From Sphingomonas sp. PP-CE-3A-406 (GTDB lineage: Bacteria > Pseudomonadota > Alphaproteobacteria > Sphingomonadales > Sphingomonadaceae), in NCBI RefSeq assembly GCF_003688625.1, contig NZ_RCWY01000001.1, positions 62,001 through 126,000 of the forward strand: 64,000 nucleotides of DNA, written 5' to 3'. A model generated the notes under the pieces. That model was not told where the DNA came from. It ran no database searches and was given only the letters and a program-made list of their open reading frames with translations. Positions within the stretch are counted from its first letter, which is position 1. Every line of letters starts with the position of its first letter. Of the stretch, positions 9,503 through 18,086 are shown one piece after another. Both the position numbers and the translations under genes were made by a program.

Positions 9503-10843
9503 ATGCCCTGTCGTCGCCATGCCCTGATGCTGCTCCTCCCTTTTTTAGCCTTATCCAAGCCACCGTCTGCCGGCGCTCAAACCGCCACGGCTTCGGCCAC
9601 GCCTGCACGGACTTCGAATCTCGAGGCGGCCGCTCGCACAGCGATCGTGGCGCGCTTGTCGACCGAGTTGCGCAGCAGATACATATATCCGGTGGTCGGC
9701 GAGAAGGGGGCCGCCGCGATTACCGCCGCCGCAGCCTCGGGTGCCTACGATCGGATTGTGGATCTGCCCGCGTTCGCCACGCGCCTGACCGAGGACCTCC
9801 GCGGCGTCATGACCGACAAACATCTGATGGTGTTCAACACAACGAACCGGCCAGCGTCGAGCGTTGCGTCGATGCCAGCCGGCGAGGCCGGGATCGTCCG
9901 CGCTGATCGGCTGCCCGGCGGGATTGGCTATCTCCAAATCGACGGGTTCGCCAACCCTCGGGCGTTCAAACCAGCGCTCGATCGCGCGATGGCGGGGTTG
10001 AAGGGCAGTCGCGCCTTGATCCTCGACATGCGCGGCAACGGTGGCGGAGATCCGGCATCGGTAAGCTACTTGGTCAGCTATCTTCTTTCTGCGGACAAGC
10101 GGACCAAGATCAACAGCATGGTTGAGCGCAAGGCAGGGACCACTGAGCTCAGGCGCGATTACTTCTTCAGCGAGCCGACCTCGGTCAGCTTCGCGGGTGT
10201 GTCTGCCTATGTCCTTACGAGCAGCGATACCTTTTCGGGCGGCGAGGAGCTCGCCTACGACATGCAGACGCTGAAGCTCGGCACCGTTGTCGGCGAGGTG
10301 ACCGGGGGCGGCGCGAACCCCGGGGAGCGTATTTCCATTGGACACGGTGTCATGGCGTTTATCCCGACCGGTCGCGCGGAGAGCCCCGTTACCGGATCGA
10401 ACTGGGAAGGGCGTGGCGTGCAGCCCGATCTCAAGGTCCCCGCCGCGGATGCGCTCGCCACGACGCTGCGGCGCCTCGGTCAAGTGCCCGCCGGCGCTAC
10501 GATCGAAGCGGCGTCTCCCGTCTCAGTCTTCGCGCCGCGGACGGTGGCGCTCAAGGGCGGGGAGGCGATGCTGCACCGCCTCTTTGCCGGCCGTACCGCG
10601 CCTGAGGCTGATTACACGTTGATGAAACCGGACGCCTCAGAGGCAGGCCGCGCGGCGCTGGCGGCCACGCACCGCCGCCTGCAACCACTCGGGATTCCGC
10701 AGGCCATCCGCTTTCGACGGCCCGATGGGTTCGGGTTTGACGAGTTTACGCTCGTCTATCCCGATCGCACACTTCTCGTCGGGATCATGCTCGACTCAGA
10801 CGGCAAGTTTATTGACCTCATTGGCCCTGATCCCAGCAAGTAA
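9503..10843 (+). CDS. Exported S41-family serine peptidase (IRBP/tail-specific protease type)
   Basis: A 446-residue protein with an N-terminal signal peptide (hydrophobic core LMLLLPFLAL, ending PSAGAQ). The mature part has an N-terminal helical S41 domain with TDKHLMVF, then the catalytic core: ILDMRGNGGGDPASVSYL, and TSSDTFSGGEELAYDMQTLKLGTVVGEVTGGGANPG (positions about 10205-10320), holding the presumed nucleophile Ser in TFSGGEE and the general-base Lys in QTLK. No PDZ domain is obvious. About 110 extra C-terminal residues have no assigned function. It acts in the periplasm or at the envelope and is cotranscribed with the marR gene; the substrate is unknown. Confidence 0.85.
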   Translation: MPCRRHALMLLLPFLALSKPPSAGAQTATASATPARTSNLEAAARTAIVARLSTELRSRYIYPVVGEKGAAAITAAAASGAYDRIVDLPAFATRLTEDLRGVMTDKHLMVFNTTNRPASSVASMPAGEAGIVRADRLPGGIGYLQIDGFANPRAFKPALDRAMAGLKGSRALILDMRGNGGGDPASVSYLVSYLLSADKRTKINSMVERKAGTTELRRDYFFSEPTSVSFAGVSAYVLTSSDTFSGGEELAYDMQTLKLGTVVGEVTGGGANPGERISIGHGVMAFIPTGRAESPVTGSNWEGRGVQPDLKVPAADALATTLRRLGQVPAGATIEAASPVSVFAPRTVALKGGEAMLHRLFAGRTAPEADYTLMKPDASEAGRAALAATHRRLQPLGIPQAIRFRRPDGFGFDEFTLVYPDRTLLVGIMLDSDGKFIDLIGPDPSK

Positions 10844-11637
10844 GTTTGACGCTCAGCCTTTTCTTCGAAGCTGGAAGGATGGTTGGGAATGGCGTGTTGA
10901 TTGCGAACGACATGGAACGCTGCTTTTTTCCGCCAGCCATGTTGTTGCCCCAAATAATGTAATGCAAGATCTACGCCTAATTCTATTCATAAATAGTTCA
11001 CCGGTCAGCTCAAGGTATAAGCAAAGCTACATATCATCTTAAGTCAATAGCCTATGATCGCAACGTCCAATGTAGTTGTTAGAACTAGATGAAATTTATG
11101 AATTAATCGTTCATCAACAATCCAAAATTTAATTAATAGGTAATCTATTGAAATACCATTATCTAGCTGGACCATGCGCTGTCGTGTAGATAGCTAATTT
11201 ATAAAGCTGTTGACTAGTGATGGTGATCTCCGCGATCAAATATCGTCCAAGACTATGGTGCACTGTGGTCCGTCCGCTGTCGGCTCACACTGTCGTCGGC
11301 TCGTTCTTGGCCGCACGGAACATTAGCGAACCGTTTTACCGTTCGCTTTTGCCGATACCTAAAAACCTGACTATCCCAGAGCTACCACCTAATCGGCTCT
11401 CCGCTTGTTGAAACGGCAATCGTTAATTTGTGATAGTCCTTAATCGAGAATCGATCTGGTGAACTATCGACCCTAAATCCGTCTGAAGGCGTTGGACTTG
11501 CGCAGCCTTGCGCCGGCGAGCGAGCGCGTGACGAAATGGCGGGCAGAAGACCTGACCGTCGGGGCGTCGGTACTTGGTCGGTCGCCATCATACTGGAGCA
11601 GTCCCCGCACTTCATACCAGTCAGAGGCGGCACGCAC
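10844..11637. other. AT-rich gene-poor stretch upstream of the xyloglucan locus
   Basis: From about 10,960 to 11,220 the sequence is strikingly AT-rich compared with everything around it and contains no credible gene. Short open frames further right have no recognisable product. A small inverted repeat AGCGAAC/GTTCGCT (11325-11331 and 11341-11347) with a few T after it could be a weak terminator. The region looks like the edge or remnant of transferred DNA, but no integrase, repeat pair or IS end was found. Confidence 0.5.
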
Positions 11638-11760
11638 TGGTAGCGCTTTTGCGCCCATTCTTCACAGTCTCCCGGCGCACGAGAGACCCGTCTGGTTATC
11701 CCGTCTCGTTATAAGGCAACCCTCAAAAAAATAACGAATTTTTCAATTGTCGTACAATCA

Positions 11761-11774
11761 TGGTAAGGCTACCA
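11761..11774. promoter_or_regulatory. LacI-type operator-like palindrome before the xyloglucan TBDR
   Basis: TGGTAAGGCTACCA has perfect 5-base arms (TGGTA/TACCA) and begins 3 bases after a -10-like TACAAT (11753-11758). It matches the idealised palindrome TGGTAGCGCTACCA at 12 of 14 positions. A further perfect partial match, TGGTAGCGCT, lies at 11638-11647. A repressor bound here would block transcription of the TBDR operon. Related sites precede the GH31 and GH39 genes. Confidence 0.55.
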
Positions 11775-11855
11775 CGCCGAGGAGGCAGCACGACAATAAG
11801 GTGCGGCTTGCTGGGGGCGATGCGTAGAAACGCGTCGTGCATAGGGGAGGGTTCT

Positions 11856-14800
11856 ATGAACATGTTTGTTATCGGTTCTCATTGCCGCGGGAGCGCCATG
11901 GTTGCGATGCGTGCTAGCGTATCCGCAGCGGCACTGATCGCTGCGGGCTTCAGCGGAAATGCCTGGGCCCAGGCTGAGACGCAGGCCATGTCGCCTGACA
12001 CAACCCAAGCGGCGGCACCCGAGCACGCTCCTAGCGATCCGGCGGCTGATCAAACGGGTGGTGATATTGTCGTTACCGGTCGCCGCGCCGCGCTCGAAGC
12101 TGCCGACGAACGCAAACGTCGCAGCGAGACGATCGTCGATTCGGTCGTCGCCGACGATGCGGGGAAGTTGCCTGACAATTCGATTACCGAAGTCTTGCAG
12201 CGCGTTTCGGGCGTGTCGATCGTGCGTTTCGCGGCGCTCGGCGATCCCGATCACTATTCGGTTCAGGGTTCCGGCGTGCAAGTGCGCGGCCTGACCGGCG
12301 TCGCATCGCGCCTGAACGGCCGCGAGATCTTCAGCGCGAACAATGGCCGCGCGATCCTGTGGAGCGACGTCACCCCCGAGCTCATGTCGGCGGTCGATGT
12401 CTACAAGGCATCGACGGCGGATCTAATTGAAGGCGGCACCGGCGGCCAGATCGATCTGCGCACCAAGCTCCCGTTCGACTTCAACGGCAAGTTTCACGTC
12501 TCGGGAACCGGCGAGCTCGCGCTCGGCGACATGGCGAACAAGGCCGATCCGTCGGGGTCGGTGCTGGTCACCGATTCGTTCGAGACGCCGATCGGCCGGA
12601 TCGGCCTACTCGGCGACGTCGCGTTCAGCCAGTTCAGTTCGCTGTCGCAGTTCCTCCGCGTCAGCCCGTATTTCAAGACCGCGCTCAGCGACGGCAGCAG
12701 CAAGTACGTCCCGAGCGGCTTCGCGTATGGCGACGAGGCGTTCCAGTACAAGCGCTACGGCATCTACGGTGCAGCGCAGTGGCAGCCGGCGGAGTCGCTG
12801 ACCTTCACCGGCAGCTTCTTCCAGTCGCGCTACAAGAGCCAGTCGAGCGACTACGGCACGCAGCTCGATTCGCAGACACTGGCGGTCGATCCGTCGAGCA
12901 GCAGTTTCGACAGCAACGGCCTGCTGACGAAGACGAACGCGCTGTTCAACCGCGATACAGGGACGTTCGCGCCGACCGGCGGTGCGGTCAACAGCAGCGG
13001 CAACAAGGGCTTCGTCCAGAGCAACACGCGGACGCGCGATTACTCGCTGTCGTTCGCCTGGGCGCCGGTCGACAGCCATTTGTCATTGAAGGGCTCGCTG
13101 CAGCGCGTCGATTCACGCCAGATCTATGATCGCATCGACATCTTCCGCGACATCGGCTTCGGCCAGAGCTTCGGCATGGACCTGACCGGCGATCTGCCAC
13201 AGATCAGCGTCAATCCGGCGACGCAGGCATCGTTCGCCGATCCGGCGAATTATCTCTGGACGGCGTCGATGCCACACAACGAACGGAACAAGGGGCGTCT
13301 CGACGCAGGGCAGCTCGATGCCGAATACAAGTTCGACAACAGCTTCTTCCGGTCGGTCAAGGTCGGCGGCCGTTACGCCAAGCGTACCGAGCGCGATCTG
13401 GCAAACGGCTATAACTGGACCGCGCTTGGCCGCGGCTGGAATGGCGATCCGCAGCTGACGTACGCCAACGCGGCACCGGGCGACGTCGCCAGCCACGCGT
13501 TCAAGGACTTCTTCCGCGGCGAAACGACGTTGCCGGGCAATTTGATGTTTGCGTCGGAGGATTTGGCGTCGCGGTTCAACGTCAACCGCACCGGACTGGT
13601 GACGGCGCCCCCCGCTGGCTTCTGTACCGGCCGCGAGTTCGACTGTTCGGCTTCGGGACCTCTGCCGGTCACCGGCTATGGTGGCCAGTTCAATCCTGAT
13701 GGCACCTTGGCGATCAGGCCGGTCGGTTTCGTCCTGCCGGGCGATCAGGTCGAGAACCGCACCAAGAATACCGCGGGCTACGCACTGGTGCGCTTCGGCC
13801 CAGAGGAGGGCGCGCGCGGCATCTCGGGCAACGTCGGCGTGCGGGTCGTTCACATCGAGAACGAAGGCAGCGGTTTCATCCAGCAGAACGGCGGAACGGT
13901 CTTCATCCGCAACGGCGTTCAGCAGACGCTGGCGAACACCTTCCTCGCGCGCGGCGGCAAAGCCGACTTCACGCGCGTCCTGCCGTCGATCAATCTCGAA
14001 TTTTCGCCGACGGACAAGATCAAGCTCCGCGGCGGGTACAATATCACGATGGATCTACCCACCTTCAACGCGTTGCGGGCCTCCGGTTCGGTCGGCGTAG
14101 CGACGACCGCCAGCCAGACTCCGGGCGGGTTCGGGACGTTCAACAACTTCACCGCAGACACCGGCAATCCGTTGCTCAAGCCGACGCTGTCTGACAATTT
14201 CGACGTTTCGCTTGAATATTACGGTCGTGCGGGGACGTCGTTCCACGTCGCACCGTTCTTCAAGCGGCTGACCAACCTGCCGATCTACGCGCTGACCACT
14301 CGGCAGGTGACGGTTCAGTTCACCGACGGCACGACGGAGAACGTCTCGGCGTCGGCCACCGACTACAGCAACTCGACCAAGGCGGCGACCGTCAAGGGCG
14401 TCGAGGTCGGCGGTCGTTTCTTCTTCGACATGCTGCCGGGTGCGCTTGCCGGGATCGGCTTCGAGGGCAACTACACGTTCATCAAGAGCAGCAATCCGGG
14501 CGACGCCTATCGCGATATAACCGGTACCGTCAGGAACGATGCGCCGCTGGTCGGCCTGTCGAAGCACAATCTGAACGCGACGTTGCTCTACGAGCGCAAC
14601 CCGATCTCGCTGCGCATCGCCTATTCGTGGCGCTCGCGGTACCTGCTGTCGACGAACAGCAACGGGACGAACGGCACGTACACCTACTACAGTGCGCCGG
14701 GTGTCGTCAGCAATCAGGATGGCGGCAACGATGCCACAACGCAGATCGCGCTGCCGATCTATGGTGGCAACTACGGGTCGGTCGATGCCGGTATTCGCTT

Positions 14801-14960
14801 CAAGGTGAACGACCAGTTCTCGTTCGGCGTGCAGGGCACCAACCTGACCGCGTCCACCCAGCGCACGCTGATGGGCGGCTATCCCGGTGGTGAACTGGTT
14901 GGCCGGAGCTGGTTCCAGGCCGATCGCCGGATCAGCACTGGTATCAACCTCGCCTTCTGA
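11856..14960 (+). CDS. TonB-dependent outer-membrane receptor, likely importer of xyloglucan oligosaccharides
   Basis: A 1034-residue TBDR. The signal peptide ends near GNAWAQA; the plug begins after the typical sphingomonad motif GDIVVTGRR and carries PDNSITEVLQRVSGVSI, then a 22-strand-type barrel ends in the expected aromatic-rich C-terminus (RRISTGINLAF). The frame is open 32 codons further upstream, but ATG 11856 has a good AGGGGAGGG ribosome site and precedes the signal peptide, so it is preferred. First gene of the xyloglucan cluster; substrate is inferred from the downstream GH74, GH35, GH31 and GH29. A hairpin follows the stop before the halogenase gene. Confidence 0.9.
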   Translation: MNMFVIGSHCRGSAMVAMRASVSAAALIAAGFSGNAWAQAETQAMSPDTTQAAAPEHAPSDPAADQTGGDIVVTGRRAALEAADERKRRSETIVDSVVADDAGKLPDNSITEVLQRVSGVSIVRFAALGDPDHYSVQGSGVQVRGLTGVASRLNGREIFSANNGRAILWSDVTPELMSAVDVYKASTADLIEGGTGGQIDLRTKLPFDFNGKFHVSGTGELALGDMANKADPSGSVLVTDSFETPIGRIGLLGDVAFSQFSSLSQFLRVSPYFKTALSDGSSKYVPSGFAYGDEAFQYKRYGIYGAAQWQPAESLTFTGSFFQSRYKSQSSDYGTQLDSQTLAVDPSSSSFDSNGLLTKTNALFNRDTGTFAPTGGAVNSSGNKGFVQSNTRTRDYSLSFAWAPVDSHLSLKGSLQRVDSRQIYDRIDIFRDIGFGQSFGMDLTGDLPQISVNPATQASFADPANYLWTASMPHNERNKGRLDAGQLDAEYKFDNSFFRSVKVGGRYAKRTERDLANGYNWTALGRGWNGDPQLTYANAAPGDVASHAFKDFFRGETTLPGNLMFASEDLASRFNVNRTGLVTAPPAGFCTGREFDCSASGPLPVTGYGGQFNPDGTLAIRPVGFVLPGDQVENRTKNTAGYALVRFGPEEGARGISGNVGVRVVHIENEGSGFIQQNGGTVFIRNGVQQTLANTFLARGGKADFTRVLPSINLEFSPTDKIKLRGGYNITMDLPTFNALRASGSVGVATTASQTPGGFGTFNNFTADTGNPLLKPTLSDNFDVSLEYYGRAGTSFHVAPFFKRLTNLPIYALTTRQVTVQFTDGTTENVSASATDYSNSTKAATVKGVEVGGRFFFDMLPGALAGIGFEGNYTFIKSSNPGDAYRDITGTVRNDAPLVGLSKHNLNATLLYERNPISLRIAYSWRSRYLLSTNSNGTNGTYTYYSAPGVVSNQDGGNDATTQIALPIYGGNYGSVDAGIRFKVNDQFSFGVQGTNLTASTQRTLMGGYPGGELVGRSWFQADRRISTGINLAF

Positions 14961-14969
14961 CGATGATGC

Positions 14970-15000
14970 ATCGCCGGTCGACACGCGGTCGGCCGGCGAT
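14970..15000 (+). other. Intercistronic hairpin between TBDR and first halogenase gene
   Basis: ATCGCCGG (14970-14977) pairs with CCGGCGAT (14993-15000); inside, a T-G wobble and CGAC/GTCG extend the stem to about 13 pairs around a 5-base loop ACGCG. It begins 10 bases after the TBDR stop and ends just before the GGAGG of the next gene. There is no T tract, so it more likely shields the receptor part of the mRNA or attenuates transcription than ends it outright. Confidence 0.6.
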
Positions 15001-15015
15001 CGAGCGGAGGGCGCG

Positions 15016-16566
15016 ATGCGCAAGCGAATCCTGATCGTCGGCGGCGGTACCGCCGGGTGGCTGACCGCTGGCTATCTGGCCAAGCGTCTCGGTGCCGACC
15101 TTGCGGGCGGGGTCTCGATCACGCTCGTGGAGTCGCGCGATATCGGCATTCTCGGGGTGGGCGAGGGGACGTTCCCGACCATCCGGCGGACCTTGGCGAC
15201 GATCGGTATCGACGAGGCCGAATTGGTCCGCCGCTGCGGTGCGACGTTCAAGCAGGGGGCGAAATTCGTCCATTGGCGCCATGAGCCCGGCCAAGGTCGT
15301 ACCGATCATTACCTGCATCCCTTCCAGATCGCGGATGCGAGCGACGGGCTGGATCTGCTGCCCTACTGGTTGCTCGGCTATGGCGGTCCGGACAATTGGG
15401 ACGAGGTTTCCAACCCGCAGAAGAAAGCCGCGGACCAGATGCGGGCGCCGAAACTGGCAACCAACCCGGATTATGTCGGGCCGCTCAACTACGCGTTCCA
15501 TTTCGATGCGGTGGCGCTCGCCGGGCTGTTGCGCGAGCAGGGCGTGAAGAACGGCGTGCGGCACCTGACCGATACCGTCACCGAAGTGCTGCTCGATGGG
15601 GATGGTGCGATCGGCGGGGTGCGGACTGAGCAGAACGGTCTGCTCGACGCCGATCTCTACATCGATTGCACGGGATTTCGCGCCGAGCTGATCGGCAAGG
15701 CGATGAAGATACCGTACCGATCGTGTCGCGATGTGCTGTTCTGCAACCGCGCGATCACTGCGCAGTTGCCCTATGCGCGGCGGGATGAGCCGATCGCCTC
15801 GTACACCATCTCGACCGCGCAGGAATCGGGCTGGATCTGGGATATCGGGCTCGATCGCCGGCGCGGTATCGGTCACGTCTATTCGTCGGATCACAGCGAC
15901 GACGAGACCGCCGAGCGGGTGTTGCGCGGCTATCTGGGGGCCGGCGGCGACGAGGCCGACGTGCGCCATTTCAAGTTCGATGCGGGCTACCGCGAGGTCA
16001 ACTGGTACAAGAACTGCGTCGCAGTGGGGCTGTCGAGCGGGTTCTTCGAGCCGTTGGAAGCAACCGGGATCGCGTTTGCCGAGGTGTCGGCGGGGATGAT
16101 CGCCAACCTGTTCCCCTGGGGCGGCGATTTCGAGACGTCCGCGCGGCAGTTCAACGCGAATATGCTGCGCCGCTACGAACGCGCGCTCGATTTCATCAAG
16201 CTGCATTACTGCATCTCGGAACGTCGCGACACGGCGTTCTGGCGCGACAACGTGGCGGATTCGTCAGTCCCGGACAGCCTGCTCGAACTGCTCGACCGCT
16301 GGCGGTTCCGGCCGCCCAACGAACTCGATATCGACGGGCAGGTCGACATCTTCACCGACGCGAGCTGGCAATATGTCCTGTACGGGATGGGCTGGAAGAC
16401 CGACCTGAGCGCGAAGGCTGGGGCGTTGCGCTATCACAACGATGCGCGGCGCGCGTTCGCCGAGGTGCAGCGGCAGGCGCAGTATGCGATCGCCAACCTG
16501 CCGTCGAACCGTGCGCTGGTCGATTATGCGCAGACGCATCGTTTCGGCGCGCGGGCACCCGCATGA
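15016..16566 (+). CDS. Flavin-dependent tryptophan-halogenase family protein, paralogue 1 (altered motifs)
   Basis: A 516-residue FAD-binding protein. GGGTAGW (about 9-15) is the dinucleotide-binding loop. Lys79 in ATFKQGAKF sits where PrnA has its catalytic Lys79, and Glu348 in FFEPLEATG corresponds to PrnA Glu346. Two departures are clear: the family motif WxWxIP reads WIWDIG, and the residue after the key Glu is Ala instead of Ser. Hence halogenation is not assured; such homologues beside TBDR genes are common in sphingomonads and mostly of unknown role. ATG 15016 has GGAGG 5 bases upstream; the longer open frame overlaps the TBDR and is rejected. A partner flavin reductase is not in the window. 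Confidence 0.85.
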   Translation: MRKRILIVGGGTAGWLTAGYLAKRLGADLAGGVSITLVESRDIGILGVGEGTFPTIRRTLATIGIDEAELVRRCGATFKQGAKFVHWRHEPGQGRTDHYLHPFQIADASDGLDLLPYWLLGYGGPDNWDEVSNPQKKAADQMRAPKLATNPDYVGPLNYAFHFDAVALAGLLREQGVKNGVRHLTDTVTEVLLDGDGAIGGVRTEQNGLLDADLYIDCTGFRAELIGKAMKIPYRSCRDVLFCNRAITAQLPYARRDEPIASYTISTAQESGWIWDIGLDRRRGIGHVYSSDHSDDETAERVLRGYLGAGGDEADVRHFKFDAGYREVNWYKNCVAVGLSSGFFEPLEATGIAFAEVSAGMIANLFPWGGDFETSARQFNANMLRRYERALDFIKLHYCISERRDTAFWRDNVADSSVPDSLLELLDRWRFRPPNELDIDGQVDIFTDASWQYVLYGMGWKTDLSAKAGALRYHNDARRAFAEVQRQAQYAIANLPSNRALVDYAQTHRFGARAPA

Positions 16567-18086
16567 CCGGTACGCCGGCGGCGCGCATCACCAAGGTCGT
16601 GATCGTCGGTGGCGGGACCGCCGGGTGGATGACCGCCGCGGCATTGTCGCGTCTCGTCGCGACCGGTGTCGCGGTGACGCTGGTCGAATCCGAGGACATC
16701 GGCACGGTCGGGGTCGGCGAGGCGACGATCCCGTCGCTACGCGATTACAACCGGATGCTCGGGATCGACGAGGACGCGCTCGTCCGCGCGACCGGCGCGA
16801 CGTTCAAGCTGGGGATCGAATTTCGCGACTGGCGGCGGCTGGGCGACTCCTATCTGCATCCGTTCGGTACGCATGGCCGCGATATCGAGGGCGTCTCGTT
16901 CCATCAGCTGTGGTTGCGGCAGGCGAACCTTGGCGGCGATCCGGGCCCGATCGGCGATTATTGCCTGTCCGCGGTCGCCGCGCGGAAAGGGCGGTTCACG
17001 CGCCCGGCGAGCAATCCGCAATCGGTGCTGTCGACGCTGTCCTATGCGTTTCATTTCGACGCCGCGCTGTACGCGAAGTTTCTGCGCGCGATGGCCGAAG
17101 AAGCGGGCGTCGTGAGCGTCGAGGGACGCGTAGCGGCGGTCGACCGCGATGCCGAGACGGGCTTCATCACCGGTTTGCGGCTCGACGGCGATCGCCGCAT
17201 CGACGGCGAACTGTTCATCGACTGCAGCGGGTTCCGGTCGTTGCTGCTCGGCGATGCGTTGGGGGTGCCGTTCACGAGCTGGCAGCATTGGTTGCCGTGC
17301 GATCGCGCCTGGGCGGTGGCGAGCGAACGGCAGGGAACGCTGACGCCGTATACGCGCGCGACCGCCGAGACGGCCGGTTGGCGGTGGCGGATCCCGCTCC
17401 AGCACCGCGTCGGCAACGGCCATGTCTATGCCAGCGACCATGTCGACGACGACGCTGCGATGCACGCGCTGCTCGCCGGGCTGGACGGCAAGCCATTGGC
17501 GGAGCCGCGCCAGTTGCGGTTCGTCGCTGGTCGCCGCGAGCGGTTGTGGGAAAAGAACTGCGTTGCGATCGGGCTGTCCGGCGGGTTCCTGGAACCGCTC
17601 GAATCGACCAGCATCCATTTGATCCAGTCGGGTATCACGCGGCTGATGGCGCTGTTTCCGGACCGGGGGTTCGGCGGTATCGAGATCGCCGAATATAACC
17701 GCGTGATGCTGCGCGAATATGCACAGATCCGCGATTTCATCATCCTCCATTATCATGCGACCGAGCGGTCGGATTCGACGTTCTGGAACCACTGCCGGAC
17801 GATGACGATCCCGGATACGCTGCAAGCCAAGCTCGATCTCTGGTCGGGCAAGGCACGGACGTTCCGCGAACAGGGCGAACTGTTCACGCCCGATGGCTGG
17901 ATCGCGGTGCTGCTCGGGCAGGGGGTGCGCCCGGTGTCGACCGATCCGCTGGTTGCCGCGCTGCCACCCGAAGAATCCACGCGGTTCATGGACCATGTTC
18001 GCGACATGATCGGCAAGACCGCCGACGCGATGCCGACGCACGAGCAGTTCATCGCGCAGCATTGCGCGGCGACGATCGCGCCATGA
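16563..18086 (+). CDS. Flavin-dependent tryptophan-halogenase family protein, paralogue 2 (canonical motifs)
   Basis: A 507-residue paralogue whose ATG overlaps the previous stop (ATGA). It keeps GGGTAGW near the N-terminus, Lys82 in ATFKLGIEF, the full WRWRIP motif and Glu347-Ser348 in FLEPLESTS, so all residues expected for a flavin-dependent halogenase are present. The substrate cannot be read from sequence. Its stop in turn overlaps the GH74 start, so it is translated together with a xyloglucan-degrading enzyme, an association that suggests a role linked to glycan use or to a plant-derived aromatic rather than to antibiotic synthesis. No biosynthetic gene cluster is present. Confidence 0.88.
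   Translation: MTGTPAARITKVVIVGGGTAGWMTAAALSRLVATGVAVTLVESEDIGTVGVGEATIPSLRDYNRMLGIDEDALVRATGATFKLGIEFRDWRRLGDSYLHPFGTHGRDIEGVSFHQLWLRQANLGGDPGPIGDYCLSAVAARKGRFTRPASNPQSVLSTLSYAFHFDAALYAKFLRAMAEEAGVVSVEGRVAAVDRDAETGFITGLRLDGDRRIDGELFIDCSGFRSLLLGDALGVPFTSWQHWLPCDRAWAVASERQGTLTPYTRATAETAGWRWRIPLQHRVGNGHVYASDHVDDDAAMHALLAGLDGKPLAEPRQLRFVAGRRERLWEKNCVAIGLSGGFLEPLESTSIHLIQSGITRLMALFPDRGFGGIEIAEYNRVMLREYAQIRDFIILHYHATERSDSTFWNHCRTMTIPDTLQAKLDLWSGKARTFREQGELFTPDGWIAVLLGQGVRPVSTDPLVAALPPEESTRFMDHVRDMIGKTADAMPTHEQFIAQHCAATIAP

Noticed and set aside
11382..11658. Minus-strand short frames in the AT-rich/low-GC gap that could be recombinase or IS remnants
   Set aside because: No catalytic motif, inverted terminal repeats or target duplications; the resemblance was too vague to support.
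14887..15015. N-terminal extension of halogenase paralogue 1 overlapping the TBDR end
   Set aside because: ATG 15016 has GGAGG and directly precedes the FAD-binding loop, and its use puts the conserved lysine at residue 79, as in PrnA.
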